The translations under genes were made by a program, and so were the position numbers. DNA of 8,485 nt from Sulfuritalea sp. GTDB taxonomy: Bacteria; Pseudomonadota; Gammaproteobacteria; Burkholderiales; Rhodocyclaceae. The notes under the pieces were generated by a model. It was not told the origin of the DNA. It was given only the letters and a program-made list of their open reading frames with translations, and did not search any database. Positions 1 through 5,837 of this stretch are shown piece after piece; position 1 is the first letter of the stretch, and every line of letters starts with the position of its first letter. The stretch lies in the NCBI GenBank assembly GCA_026399445.1, contig JAPLRA010000388.1, positions 1-8,485 on the forward strand, read 5' to 3'.

Positions 1-293
1 TCGACGTGTGAAAAATCGAAGTGGTTGAGGTAGGGCGCCTGCCATTCCGGCCGCTGCGTCAGGCCGCCGTCGGAGATGTCCTGGCGCTTGACCGTCTGCT
101 GCCACGACGCACCGTGCCGGCGCAGGCGCAACAGGATGCCGGCGCGGCGCAGGGCCATGCGTCCGCTGTCATAGTAGATGCTGACCAGCTGGTGCTGCTC
201 GCGGGCGGCCGCACGGCTCAGTGCTGCGTGTCGCAGCAGAACGCCATGCCGATCTTCGGCGACCGCCAGTTTCAAAGCGATTTGTTCGATCAT
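1..293 (-). CDS. CYTH-domain protein (triphosphatase-like), N-terminal part, cut by window start
   Basis: My own translation of the minus strand from the ATG at 293-291 gives about 97 residues, open to the window edge. They match the N-terminal half of a CYTH domain: an IYYDSGRMALRR stretch (family form YYDTP..ALR), then an LLRLRR strand, WQQTVK, and GGLTQRPEWQ followed by FDF. CYTH enzymes hydrolyse tripolyphosphate-type substrates in a metal-lined tunnel, and are often fused to a CHAD domain that would lie beyond the edge. The N-terminus is odd: the ExExK metal-binding motif should sit at residues 4-8, but the sequence reads QIALK, so both glutamates are missing. The product may therefore be inactive or a binding protein. 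No Shine-Dalgarno is obvious upstream. The ATG overlaps the stop of the frameshifted upstream gene as ATGA, but the unshifted upstream gene would end 57 bp earlier. Confidence 0.72.
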   Translation of the reverse strand, partial: MIEQIALKLAVAEDRHGVLLRHAALSRAAAREQHQLVSIYYDSGRMALRRAGILLRLRRHGASWQQTVKRQDISDGGLTQRPEWQAPYLNHFDFSHV

Positions 294-1249
294 GGCGCAA
301 TGCCGGAAAGTATTGCGCACCAGTGTAGCGCCTCGATTGCGACAGAATTATTACAGTCCTGCGGTTTCCGCGCCGCAGGCCATGGCGGGCTGCGCAAGAT
401 CATCAAAAGTTCCCGGAGGGACGCAGCGCGCTGGCGCTGGCGAGACGGCGACGGGCGATGCCGCCGCAGGCAGGGCGTCAGGCTCGGCAACCGGCTGCCA
501 GGCGCGGACCAGTTCCAGCCGGCCGTCGTTATGCTCGACGATCGCGGTGCAGCTATCCACCCAGTCACGGCGGTGCAGCTATCCACCCAGTCGCCGCAAT
601 TGACGTAGACCACGTCGCCGACCGGGCGCAGGGCGGCGCTGTGGATGTGGCCGCAGATCACGCCGTCCAGCCCGCGCTCGCGCACGGCGTGAATCAGCGA
701 ATCCTCGAAATCGAAGATGAATGAAACGGCGCGCTTGACGCGGCTCTTGGCGTAGCCGGCCAGCGACCAGTAGCCGGGGCGGCGCAGCAGTCGGCGCAAG
801 CGCGAGAGCGAGGCGTTTATGCGCACCAGCAGGTTGTAGCCGACATCGCCGATCACCGCCAGCCAGCGGTGATAGCGCGTCACCTGGTCGAACTCGTCGC
901 CGTGCAGCAGCAGGTAGCGCTTGCCGTCGGCGGTGACGTGGATGTGCTCGAGCCTGACCTCGATGTCGCCGAAGGACACGCCATCGTATTCGCGCATCGC
1001 CTCGTCGTGGTTGCCGGGGATCAGCATCACGCGCTGGCCATGGCGGGCGCGGCGCAGGATCTTCTGCACCACGGTGTTTTGCGCCGGGGTCCAGTGAATG
1101 CCGCGGCTCATCGACCAAAAGTCGATGATGTCGCCGATCAGGAACAGATTGTCGCTTTCGTAGTCGCGCAGGAAGTCGAGCAGGCGATCCGCCTGGCAGC
1201 CGCGGGTGCCGAGATGGACGTCGGAAATGAAGATCGAGCGGACGTGCAT
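290..1249 (-). CDS. plcP: PlcP/LpxH-type metallophosphoesterase, C-terminus frameshifted
   Basis: This is a calcineurin-like metallophosphoesterase of the group often annotated UDP-2,3-diacylglucosamine diphosphatase. All metal-site motifs are present: SDVH (D10, H12), GD (D40), GNHD (N80, H81), LHGDEFD (H116) and GHIH (H201, H203). The FISDVHLGTRGCQAD opening and the YVNCGDWVDSCTA end of the core resemble rhizobial PlcP, a phospholipase C that frees diacylglycerol from phospholipids under phosphate starvation, more than E. coli LpxH. The neighbouring olsB, olsA and glycosyltransferases favour the PlcP reading; substrate is inferred. At residue 220 a 26-bp tandem duplication shifts the frame, so the 319-residue product ends in an unrelated Arg/Ser/Pro-rich tail. 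Removing one copy restores SCTAIVEHNDGRLELVRAW and a stop at 351-353, a protein of about 290 residues. The catalytic core precedes the shift, so some activity may remain. The gene starts 6 bp after the upstream stop. Confidence 0.8.
   Translation of the reverse strand: MHVRSIFISDVHLGTRGCQADRLLDFLRDYESDNLFLIGDIIDFWSMSRGIHWTPAQNTVVQKILRRARHGQRVMLIPGNHDEAMREYDGVSFGDIEVRLEHIHVTADGKRYLLLHGDEFDQVTRYHRWLAVIGDVGYNLLVRINASLSRLRRLLRRPGYWSLAGYAKSRVKRAVSFIFDFEDSLIHAVRERGLDGVICGHIHSAALRPVGDVVYVNCGDWVDSCTAVTGWIAAPRSSSITTAGWNWSAPGSRLPSLTPCLRRHRPSPSRQRQRAASLRELLMILRSPPWPAARKPQDCNNSVAIEALHWCAILSGIAP
544..592. repeat. 26-bp-period tandem duplication inside plcP-like gene
   Basis: Two identical 23-base copies lie at 544-566 and 570-592, separated by 3 bases, giving a period of 26. 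Because 26 is not a multiple of three, the duplication changes the reading frame of the phosphoesterase. On the minus strand each copy begins GACTGGGTGG and encodes DWVDSCT. That peptide belongs to the conserved CGDWV(D/E)SCTA strand of this family and should occur once. Confidence 0.93.
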
Positions 1250-1255
1250 GGTCGC

Positions 1256-2446
1256 CTAGTCGGGAAGGAAGTGGTAGATCGATTCGTTCGTCGCCGCGAT
1301 CGTCGGACGATCAATCGCATCGCGCAGAGCGGTTACCAATCGGTCGTGGATACGCTCCCAGTCGAGCGAAGCGACGCTTTGCGGGGCCGCGGTGGCGGCC
1401 CGGTAGCGCGCGCCGGGGCGGGTGACGAGGTCGAGCGCCGCGCGCACGAACTGGTCGCTGGCGCCCGGATCGGCCAGCATGCCGTTGTCGCCGTGGCGAA
1501 TCAGTTCGGCGGCGGCTGCCATGCGGTAGGCCACCACCGGCAGACCGCTGGCCAGCGCTTCGAGGGTGACGTTGCCGTATGTCTCGGTCATGCTCGGGAA
1601 GAGGAACAGATCGGCCGAGGCGTAATGGGTGGCGAGGTCTTCGCCGTGGCGCATGCCGGCGAATATGTGTTCGGGATGCTGCCGTTCCAGTTGCCGGCGC
1701 GACGGGCCGTCGCCGACCAGCAGCAGGCGCGCCGACGGGGCGTAACCACGAATTGCCGAAAAGGTGGCGAGCAGCAGCGGTAGATTTTTTTCCGGCGCCA
1801 GGCGGCCGACATGGGCCACCACCAGGTCGTTGTCGCCAACGTTCCATGTGGCTCGCAACGCTGCGCTGCGGCGCGCCGGGTTGAACTGCGCTGTATCGAC
1901 GCCGCGAGCGACAACACGAATGCGTTGATAGCCCCGGCGCACCAGATCGATACCCAACTGGTGCGAAGGCACCAGCGTCAATCGGCTGCGGTTGTGAAGG
2001 CGCCGCAGGTGGGCCGCGACCAGGCCTTCCAGCCAGCCAAAGCCGTAATGGCGGCTATAGGCGTGGAAATTGGTGTGAAATTCTGAGACCACCGGGATGC
2101 CGAGTGCGCGCGCCGCTGCGATGGCCGAAGCGCCCAGTGGCCCCTCGGTGACCACCTGCACTACGTCCGGCGGATCGGCACGCCACTGGCGACGCAACAG
2201 TCGCGCGGCCGGCAGGCCGAACCTGAGCCCGGCGTAACCGGGAATTGGCAGGCCGCGCACCAGCGTGGTGGCATGCGGTGCCGAAGCGGCCGGCGCGTCT
2301 TCGCCCTTCTGGCGCGGGCGCGTCAGGCTCACGCGATGTCCGCGTGCCAGCAGGCCCTGCACCATGTGGCCGAGCGTCATGGCGACGCCATTGACTTCCG
2401 GCGCCCAGGTTTCCGTGACGATCGCGATGTGGAGAGGGACGGTCAT
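1256..2446 (-). CDS. GT4-family glycosyltransferase (probably lipid glycosyltransferase)
   Basis: This 396-residue protein has a complete GT-B fold of the GT4 type. The N-terminal domain opens with IAIVTETWAPEVNGVAMTL, the glycine-rich loop typical of SqdX/MgtA/PimB-like enzymes, and carries SEFHTNFHAY near 121-130. The C-terminal nucleotide-sugar domain shows VGRLAPEKN (213-221), LLVGDGPS (242-249) and the E-x7-E motif in TETYGNVTLEALASGLPVVA (E288, E296). No membrane helix is evident, so peripheral binding at the inner leaflet is likely. Its gene lies 7 bp after dgkA and 6 bp before the plcP-like gene, implying one transcript. In that setting diacylglycerol is a plausible acceptor, giving a glycolipid, but donor and acceptor cannot be read from the sequence. 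It appears intact. The stop is TAG, so TAG is used as a normal stop in this operon. No strong Shine-Dalgarno is seen; expression probably relies on coupling. Confidence 0.85.
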   Translation of the reverse strand: MTVPLHIAIVTETWAPEVNGVAMTLGHMVQGLLARGHRVSLTRPRQKGEDAPAASAPHATTLVRGLPIPGYAGLRFGLPAARLLRRQWRADPPDVVQVVTEGPLGASAIAAARALGIPVVSEFHTNFHAYSRHYGFGWLEGLVAAHLRRLHNRSRLTLVPSHQLGIDLVRRGYQRIRVVARGVDTAQFNPARRSAALRATWNVGDNDLVVAHVGRLAPEKNLPLLLATFSAIRGYAPSARLLLVGDGPSRRQLERQHPEHIFAGMRHGEDLATHYASADLFLFPSMTETYGNVTLEALASGLPVVAYRMAAAAELIRHGDNGMLADPGASDQFVRAALDLVTRPGARYRAATAAPQSVASLDWERIHDRLVTALRDAIDRPTIAATNESIYHFLPD

Positions 2447-2453
2447 GTTGCGT

Positions 2454-2756
2454 TCAAGGCAGCAGCACCAGCGACCAGGTGGCCAGCACGTTGAGCAGGG
2501 CGATCAGTACCGCCGCGCTGCCGATGTCCTTCGCGCGCTTGGAGAGGCGATGCCGATCCAGCGAGATTCGATCAATCGCGGCCTCAATGGCGGAGTTGAG
2601 CAGTTCAACGATCAGGACCAGCAACACGCTGCCGATCATCAGTGCCTTGGCCAGGCCCGGCTGCGGCAGCAGCAGGGCGACGGGGATCAGCAGCGTTCGG
2701 CGCAAGCCGGTCTGGCCCTTGAAGGGGCTTTCTTCGGCGATGGGATCGGTATTCAT
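2454..2756 (-). CDS. dgkA: Diacylglycerol kinase DgkA, internally deleted
   Basis: This small membrane protein of 100 residues is recognisable as DgkA by the block MIGSVLLVLIVELLNSAIEA, then DRISLDRHRLSKRAKDIGSAAV and a last hydrophobic helix. The VELLNSAIEA glutamates and asparagine and the KRAKD nucleotide-binding segment are present. DgkA phosphorylates diacylglycerol to phosphatidate with ATP in the inner membrane. Family members are usually about 120-130 residues. Here the N-terminal SPFKGQTGLRR runs directly into TLLIPVALLLP, so the usual amphipathic helix and the HE.AFRQE segment with the first catalytic glutamate (E28 in E. coli) are missing. About 30 residues are lost in frame, and activity would be expected to fail. 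The start ATG at 2756-2754 overlaps, as ATGA, the TGA that ends the extended frame of the upstream glycosyltransferase. The kinase would recycle diacylglycerol released by a phospholipase C. Confidence 0.85.
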   Translation of the reverse strand: MNTDPIAEESPFKGQTGLRRTLLIPVALLLPQPGLAKALMIGSVLLVLIVELLNSAIEAAIDRISLDRHRLSKRAKDIGSAAVLIALLNVLATWSLVLLP

Positions 2757-2857
2757 CGGCTGGCTGCCAAGGGCAGGGCGCAGTCGACGGCACGCGGGGC
2801 GCTCACCAGTTCGCGGTAGAGCGCGGCCAGCCGGACACCCTGCGTCGCGGCATCCTA
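2753..2857 (-). other. Orphaned C-terminal segment of the upstream glycosyltransferase beyond its TAG
   Basis: Reading on in the same frame after the TAG at 2857-2855 gives 33 codons (DAATQGVRLAALYRELV, then about 16 more) and a TGA at 2755-2753. RLAALYREL resembles the C-terminal helix of GT4 enzymes. The TGA overlaps the dgkA ATG as ATGA, the same coupling seen at the olsB/glycosyltransferase junction. This strongly suggests the original gene ended here and has lost its last 34 codons, counting the TAG position. Confidence 0.85.
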
Positions 2858-4033
2858 CTCGCGGGCGAAGGCGATTGCTTCGTCCGCCATGGCGGCGAGC
2901 TTGCCCGGCCGATCGATCAGCGTGACCAACTGCGCGGCAAATGCGTCCGGCGTGTCGGCGGCGGCCACCGCGCCGCGCCGGGGAAGAATGATTTCGGCAG
3001 CGCCGAGTGCCGGAATGGCCAGCACCGGCAGGCCGATCGCCATGGCTTCAAGCAGCACCAGGCCCTGAGTCTCGGTCTGCGAGGCGAAGGTGAACACGTC
3101 GGCGGCGGCGTAGCAGTCGCGCAAGCCGCCTTCGCGCGGCAGGTAGCCGACGAAGCGGACGTGATCGTCAAGGCGCAGGGCAGCGGCCTGGCGGCGCAAG
3201 GCTGGCAGGGCCGGGCCTTCGCCGGCAATCACCAGCATCAGGTCCGGTCGCTGCCGGCGCGCCAGCGCAATCATTTCGAGCAGGAATCCGATGTTCTTTT
3301 CAAAGGCGGCGCGACCGACGAAGAGGGCCACCTTTCGATCCGGCGCGATGCCCCAGGTCTGGCGAAATTTCCCGCCGTCGCCGCGCACGAACTGGCTTTC
3401 GGGCAGGCCGGTGGGAATCACATGCAGTGGTGTGTCGACCCCATAGTCGCGCAAGGTGGCGGCCATCGGCTGCGACGGCACGACTACTGCATCGAGCGCA
3501 TTGCACTGGTGCCGGGCGAGCCAGCGGGCGGCTGAGCGCAGCGCGCTCTTGGGCAGGAGCCGGATGTAGTGGAACAGGTATTCCTCGAAGTGCGTGTGAT
3601 AGGTGGCGACGCAGGGAATGCCGCGCGCGCGCGCCAGGCGCAGGCCGGCGTAGTGCGCGGCGAAGGGGGTCTGGACGTGGATCAGGTCAAAGTCGGCGCT
3701 GGCGAGACGGCGATCCAGGTCGGAGAGCAGTCGCCATTGCATCAGGCGGTCTTCCGGGTCCAGCGGCACGGTGCGTGAGGGCAGGCGAACAATTCCTGAG
3801 GCAGCATCGGCGACGGTGTCCGTCCCCGCGTATTCGGGCGCCACTATCGTGACCCGGATGCCGAGGGCAGCGAGCGTGGCACGAAAAGTCTGGATCGAAG
3901 TGGATACGCCGTTGATGCGGGGAAAGTAGACGTCGCTGACCATCAACACATGCAGCGGTCGGCCCGCACGGGGCGTCACGGCGCGAGTTCCGGCCGGCAG
4001 GCCTGGTCCCGATGCAGTCGGGCGCAGGCTCAT
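2855..4033 (-). CDS. GT4-family glycosyltransferase, C-terminus truncated by in-frame TAG
   Basis: As written the product is 392 residues. After a Pro/Gly-rich leader the GT-B fold begins at LHVLMVSDVYFPRINGVSTS (27-46). Also present are ATYHTHFEEYL (143-153), AFEKN (243-247), VIAGEGPA (268-275) and the E-x7-E motif in TETQGLVLLEAM (E321, E329), so both Rossmann domains are recognisable. The start is the ATG at 4033-4031, which forms ATGA with the olsB stop; a longer frame to 4405 exists but lies inside olsB. The gene stops at TAG 2857-2855 just after AFARE, where relatives continue with a C-terminal helix. The same frame continues past the TAG for 33 codons, including RLAALYREL, to a TGA that overlaps the dgkA start. 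A TGG-to-TAG nonsense change is the likeliest origin. The substrate is unknown; glycosylation of diacylglycerol or another lipid is inferred from the neighbours. Confidence 0.83.
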   Translation of the reverse strand: MSLRPTASGPGLPAGTRAVTPRAGRPLHVLMVSDVYFPRINGVSTSIQTFRATLAALGIRVTIVAPEYAGTDTVADAASGIVRLPSRTVPLDPEDRLMQWRLLSDLDRRLASADFDLIHVQTPFAAHYAGLRLARARGIPCVATYHTHFEEYLFHYIRLLPKSALRSAARWLARHQCNALDAVVVPSQPMAATLRDYGVDTPLHVIPTGLPESQFVRGDGGKFRQTWGIAPDRKVALFVGRAAFEKNIGFLLEMIALARRQRPDLMLVIAGEGPALPALRRQAAALRLDDHVRFVGYLPREGGLRDCYAAADVFTFASQTETQGLVLLEAMAIGLPVLAIPALGAAEIILPRRGAVAAADTPDAFAAQLVTLIDRPGKLAAMADEAIAFARE

Positions 4034-4803
4034 GCCGCGACGGCTTCGGCGGACTTGATGAAGTGACGCATGTAACGCGGATTCATGCGCGACATCGGCA
4101 GCAGCATCAGCAGATCGGCCGTGTTGAAGTCGGGATCCCAAGCGGGCTGACCGCAAACCCAGGCGCCGACACGCAGGTAACCCTTGATCAGGGGTGGAAT
4201 CAGCGCCGGCTGGCCGTTGGCGAGCCGTTCGAAGGGCAGCCCATGCTGGGGAAACGTACGGTATTCGGCCGGGGCAATGTGCGTCGCATCCAGTTGGGCG
4301 AACAGGTTGGCGGCATTGTGTCCGCCGTCGGCCATGCCGATCGAGGCGCAGCCCATCAGGTATTCGTAGTTGTTGTGCACCATGTATTCGGCGAGTCCGG
4401 CCCACAGCAGGGTGATGACGGCGCCGCTGCGATAATCCGGGTGGATGCAGGAGCGGCCGACTTCCACCATGCGGCTGCGCAGGTTCTGCAGCCGGCTGAT
4501 GCGGAACTCGTTTTCCGAGTAATAGCTGCCGATGCGGCGGGCCGCATCCGGCGACAGGATGCGGTAGGTGCCGACAATGCGATCGGCATGGCTTTCGCGC
4601 ACGATCAGATGCTCACAAAATGGATCGTAGAGATCGATGTCGTGGTCCGGCACCTGCGTCGGGACGCGGGCACCGAGTTCTTCGACAAACACCTTGTAGC
4701 GCAGGCGCTGCGCTTCGCGGACTTCCGCTTCGCTGTGGGCCAGCGAAACGGTATAGCCGACGTGCTGGCTGGCGGCCGTGTTTTCGATTAGTTGTTTTTG
4801 CAT
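4030..4803 (-). CDS. olsB: OlsB-type L-ornithine N-alpha-acyltransferase
   Basis: This 257-residue GNAT-fold protein belongs to the OlsB/hemolysin-like family. Signature stretches are REAQRLRYKVFVEELGA (29-45), the acidic DHDIDLYDPFCEHL segment (53-66), VGTYRIL (77-83), MVEVGRSCIHPDYRSG (112-127) and YLMGCASI (148-155). OlsB transfers a 3-hydroxyacyl group from acyl-ACP to the alpha-amino group of ornithine, giving lyso-ornithine lipid, the first step to phosphorus-free ornithine lipids. The start was set at 4803 rather than the upstream in-frame ATG at 4839, because a strong AAAGGAG lies 6 nt before 4803. The gene follows the acyltransferase that would do the second step after 51 bp, and its TGA overlaps the next gene's ATG as ATGA. 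It appears intact. Induction under low phosphate is likely from the Pho-box candidate ahead of the operon. Confidence 0.9.
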   Translation of the reverse strand: MQKQLIENTAASQHVGYTVSLAHSEAEVREAQRLRYKVFVEELGARVPTQVPDHDIDLYDPFCEHLIVRESHADRIVGTYRILSPDAARRIGSYYSENEFRISRLQNLRSRMVEVGRSCIHPDYRSGAVITLLWAGLAEYMVHNNYEYLMGCASIGMADGGHNAANLFAQLDATHIAPAEYRTFPQHGLPFERLANGQPALIPPLIKGYLRVGAWVCGQPAWDPDFNTADLLMLLPMSRMNPRYMRHFIKSAEAVAA

Positions 4804-4809
4804 GGCGTT

Positions 4810-4816
4810 CTCCTTT
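4810..4816 (-). promoter_or_regulatory. Ribosome binding site of olsB
   Basis: AAAGGAG on the minus strand lies 6 nt before the ATG at 4803-4801. It is the clearest Shine-Dalgarno on this strand of the window and decides the olsB start against the ATG at 4839. Confidence 0.85.
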
Positions 4817-4854
4817 GGGCTCGTGGGGTTCGCCTGCATTTTCGAAACCCGGCG

Positions 4855-5694
4855 TTACGGGCTTATTGCTGCTTCGTTACCGAGACATTGCGCACTGCCC
4901 TCGGACGGGTTTTGCCCTCTATTCCCTGGATCGAATGCCGGTGAACCAACCTGTCCGCGTGCGATTGCCAGCGCCGTCGCTACCGCCTGGTGGGCACGGT
5001 GGGCCAGATGACGGCGATCGGGCAGCGGCGGGACGAAACTGGCCGCCAGGGTCACTCGGACGACCAGTCCGCCGGCCTGCAAAACACGCATCAGGCAGTC
5101 GATCAGGCTGATATCGCCAATGTAGGCGGGTGCTTCGGAGCGAGCCCCGCCGGCATCGTGATAGCTCAGCGCAATGGCATGTACCGGCACGGCGGCGTCG
5201 ATGGCGCTCTGGAACAGCGCCCCATGGAAAGGCAGTAGCGTGTCGCCCGCCGTGGTGGTGCCTGCGGGAAAGATGGCCAGGCGCTGGCCGGCGTCGAAGG
5301 CGGGTCGCATTTGCTGGTGGGTGCGATGGGCCGCCTTGCGGCTGCCGCGTTCGATGAATACGGTGCCGGTTTGGCGGCTGAGCCAGCCGATCAACGGCCA
5401 CTGTCCCACCTCGCTCTTGGCTACGAAGGCGCAGGGAAGCAGGGCGTTGATGACGAAAATGTCGATGAAAGAGATGTGGTTGCCCACCAGCAGGCCGCCT
5501 TCGACGCTGGAAAGGTTGTCGCCGGATTCGATCCGGATGCCCAGTATTCCAAGAAGCTGCCGCGACCAGACTCGTTTGAGCTGCTGTCGCCAGCGAGTCC
5601 CGCCCAGGCGGAACAACGCAGCCGCCTGGAACGCGCCGAACAGGAGATGCAGTCCGACCAGGAGCAGCCGAACGCGGGCAGCGAGCGTAGTCAT
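4855..5694 (-). CDS. olsA: PlsC-family acyltransferase, probably OlsA (lyso-ornithine lipid O-acyltransferase)
   Basis: This 279-residue protein starts with a hydrophobic N-terminal segment (about 9-28) and carries the PlsC acyltransferase motifs: NHISFID (72-78; H73 and D78 are the catalytic HX4D), GTVFIERG (110-117, R116) and VPVHAIAL (169-176). Motif III, normally FPEGT, reads FPAGT here (A144). The lost glutamate normally helps position the acceptor, so activity may be reduced. PlsC proteins acylate lysophosphatidate. Lying immediately before olsB, this one is more likely OlsA, which esterifies lyso-ornithine lipid, but family motifs alone do not separate the two. It is the first gene of the minus-strand operon. 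The -10-like TATCCT lies only 6 nt upstream of its ATG, so the transcript may be leaderless; no Shine-Dalgarno is seen. The C-terminal tail after about 240 is polar and low in recognisable structure. Confidence 0.82.
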   Translation of the reverse strand: MTTLAARVRLLLVGLHLLFGAFQAAALFRLGGTRWRQQLKRVWSRQLLGILGIRIESGDNLSSVEGGLLVGNHISFIDIFVINALLPCAFVAKSEVGQWPLIGWLSRQTGTVFIERGSRKAAHRTHQQMRPAFDAGQRLAIFPAGTTTAGDTLLPFHGALFQSAIDAAVPVHAIALSYHDAGGARSEAPAYIGDISLIDCLMRVLQAGGLVVRVTLAASFVPPLPDRRHLAHRAHQAVATALAIARGQVGSPAFDPGNRGQNPSEGSAQCLGNEAAISP

Positions 5695-5700
5695 CAGGGA

Positions 5701-5734
5701 AGGATAGGCGGACTCCGTTACAGGCCGATGACCC
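5701..5734 (-). promoter_or_regulatory. Candidate Pho box and -10 for the lipid operon
   Basis: The minus strand reads GGGTCAT-CGGC-CTGTAAC (5734-5717): two 7-mers 4 nt apart, matching 5/7 and 6/7 of the PhoB half-site CTGTCA(T/C). Ten nt downstream lies TATCCT (5706-5701), 4/6 to TATAAT. That spacing is typical of PhoB-activated promoters, where the box replaces the -35. Expected transcription would start at or very near the olsA ATG (5694). This comes from motif reading only. Confidence 0.58.
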
Positions 5735-5764
5735 TTTCGGGCAAAAAATCGAATCCGGCGTCAG

Positions 5765-5798
5765 GTTTCACGGCTTTGTAACATTCGCTGCCTAGACT
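5765..5798 (+). promoter_or_regulatory. Candidate Pho box and -10 for pstS
   Basis: The plus strand reads GTTTCAC-GGCT-TTGTAAC (5765-5782): two 7-mers with a 4-nt spacer, each matching 5/7 of CTGTCAC. TAGACT (5793-5798, 4/6 to TATAAT) follows after 10 nt. The pst operon is the classic PhoB target, which supports the call despite modest matches. A weaker alternative -10, TATATC, lies at 5809-5814. Confidence 0.6.
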
Positions 5799-5823
5799 GC
5801 GGGCTTCTTATATCGCACTGCAC

Positions 5824-5830
5824 AAAGGAG
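5824..5830 (+). promoter_or_regulatory. Ribosome binding site of pstS
   Basis: AAAGGAG ends 7 nt before the ATG at 5838. This favours that ATG over the in-frame TTG at 5835. Confidence 0.88.
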
Positions 5831-5837
5831 CCTGTTG

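Noticed and set aside
290..293. ATGA overlap between the phosphoesterase stop and the CYTH start, suggesting translational coupling
   Set aside because: The overlap exists only in the shifted frame after the duplication. The frame with family-like sequence ends at 351, so the overlap is probably chance.
869..1783. Long plus-strand open frame across the phosphoesterase and glycosyltransferase genes
   Set aside because: It crosses two well-supported minus-strand genes and has no motif of its own.
2855..2857. Amber codon reassigned to an amino acid in this organism
   Set aside because: The second glycosyltransferase ends normally with TAG at 1258-1256, so reassignment genome-wide is unlikely. 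Local readthrough remains possible but unsupported.
4034..4405. N-terminal extension of the first glycosyltransferase upstream of 4033
   Set aside because: The extension lies wholly inside olsB in another frame, and is Arg-rich and unlike a GT4 N-terminus. The ATGA start at 4033 fits better.
4012..4791. Long plus-strand open frame antisense to olsB
   Set aside because: olsB on the other strand has clear family motifs and a strong ribosome binding site. The plus frame has no recognisable protein features and follows from GC-rich codon bias.
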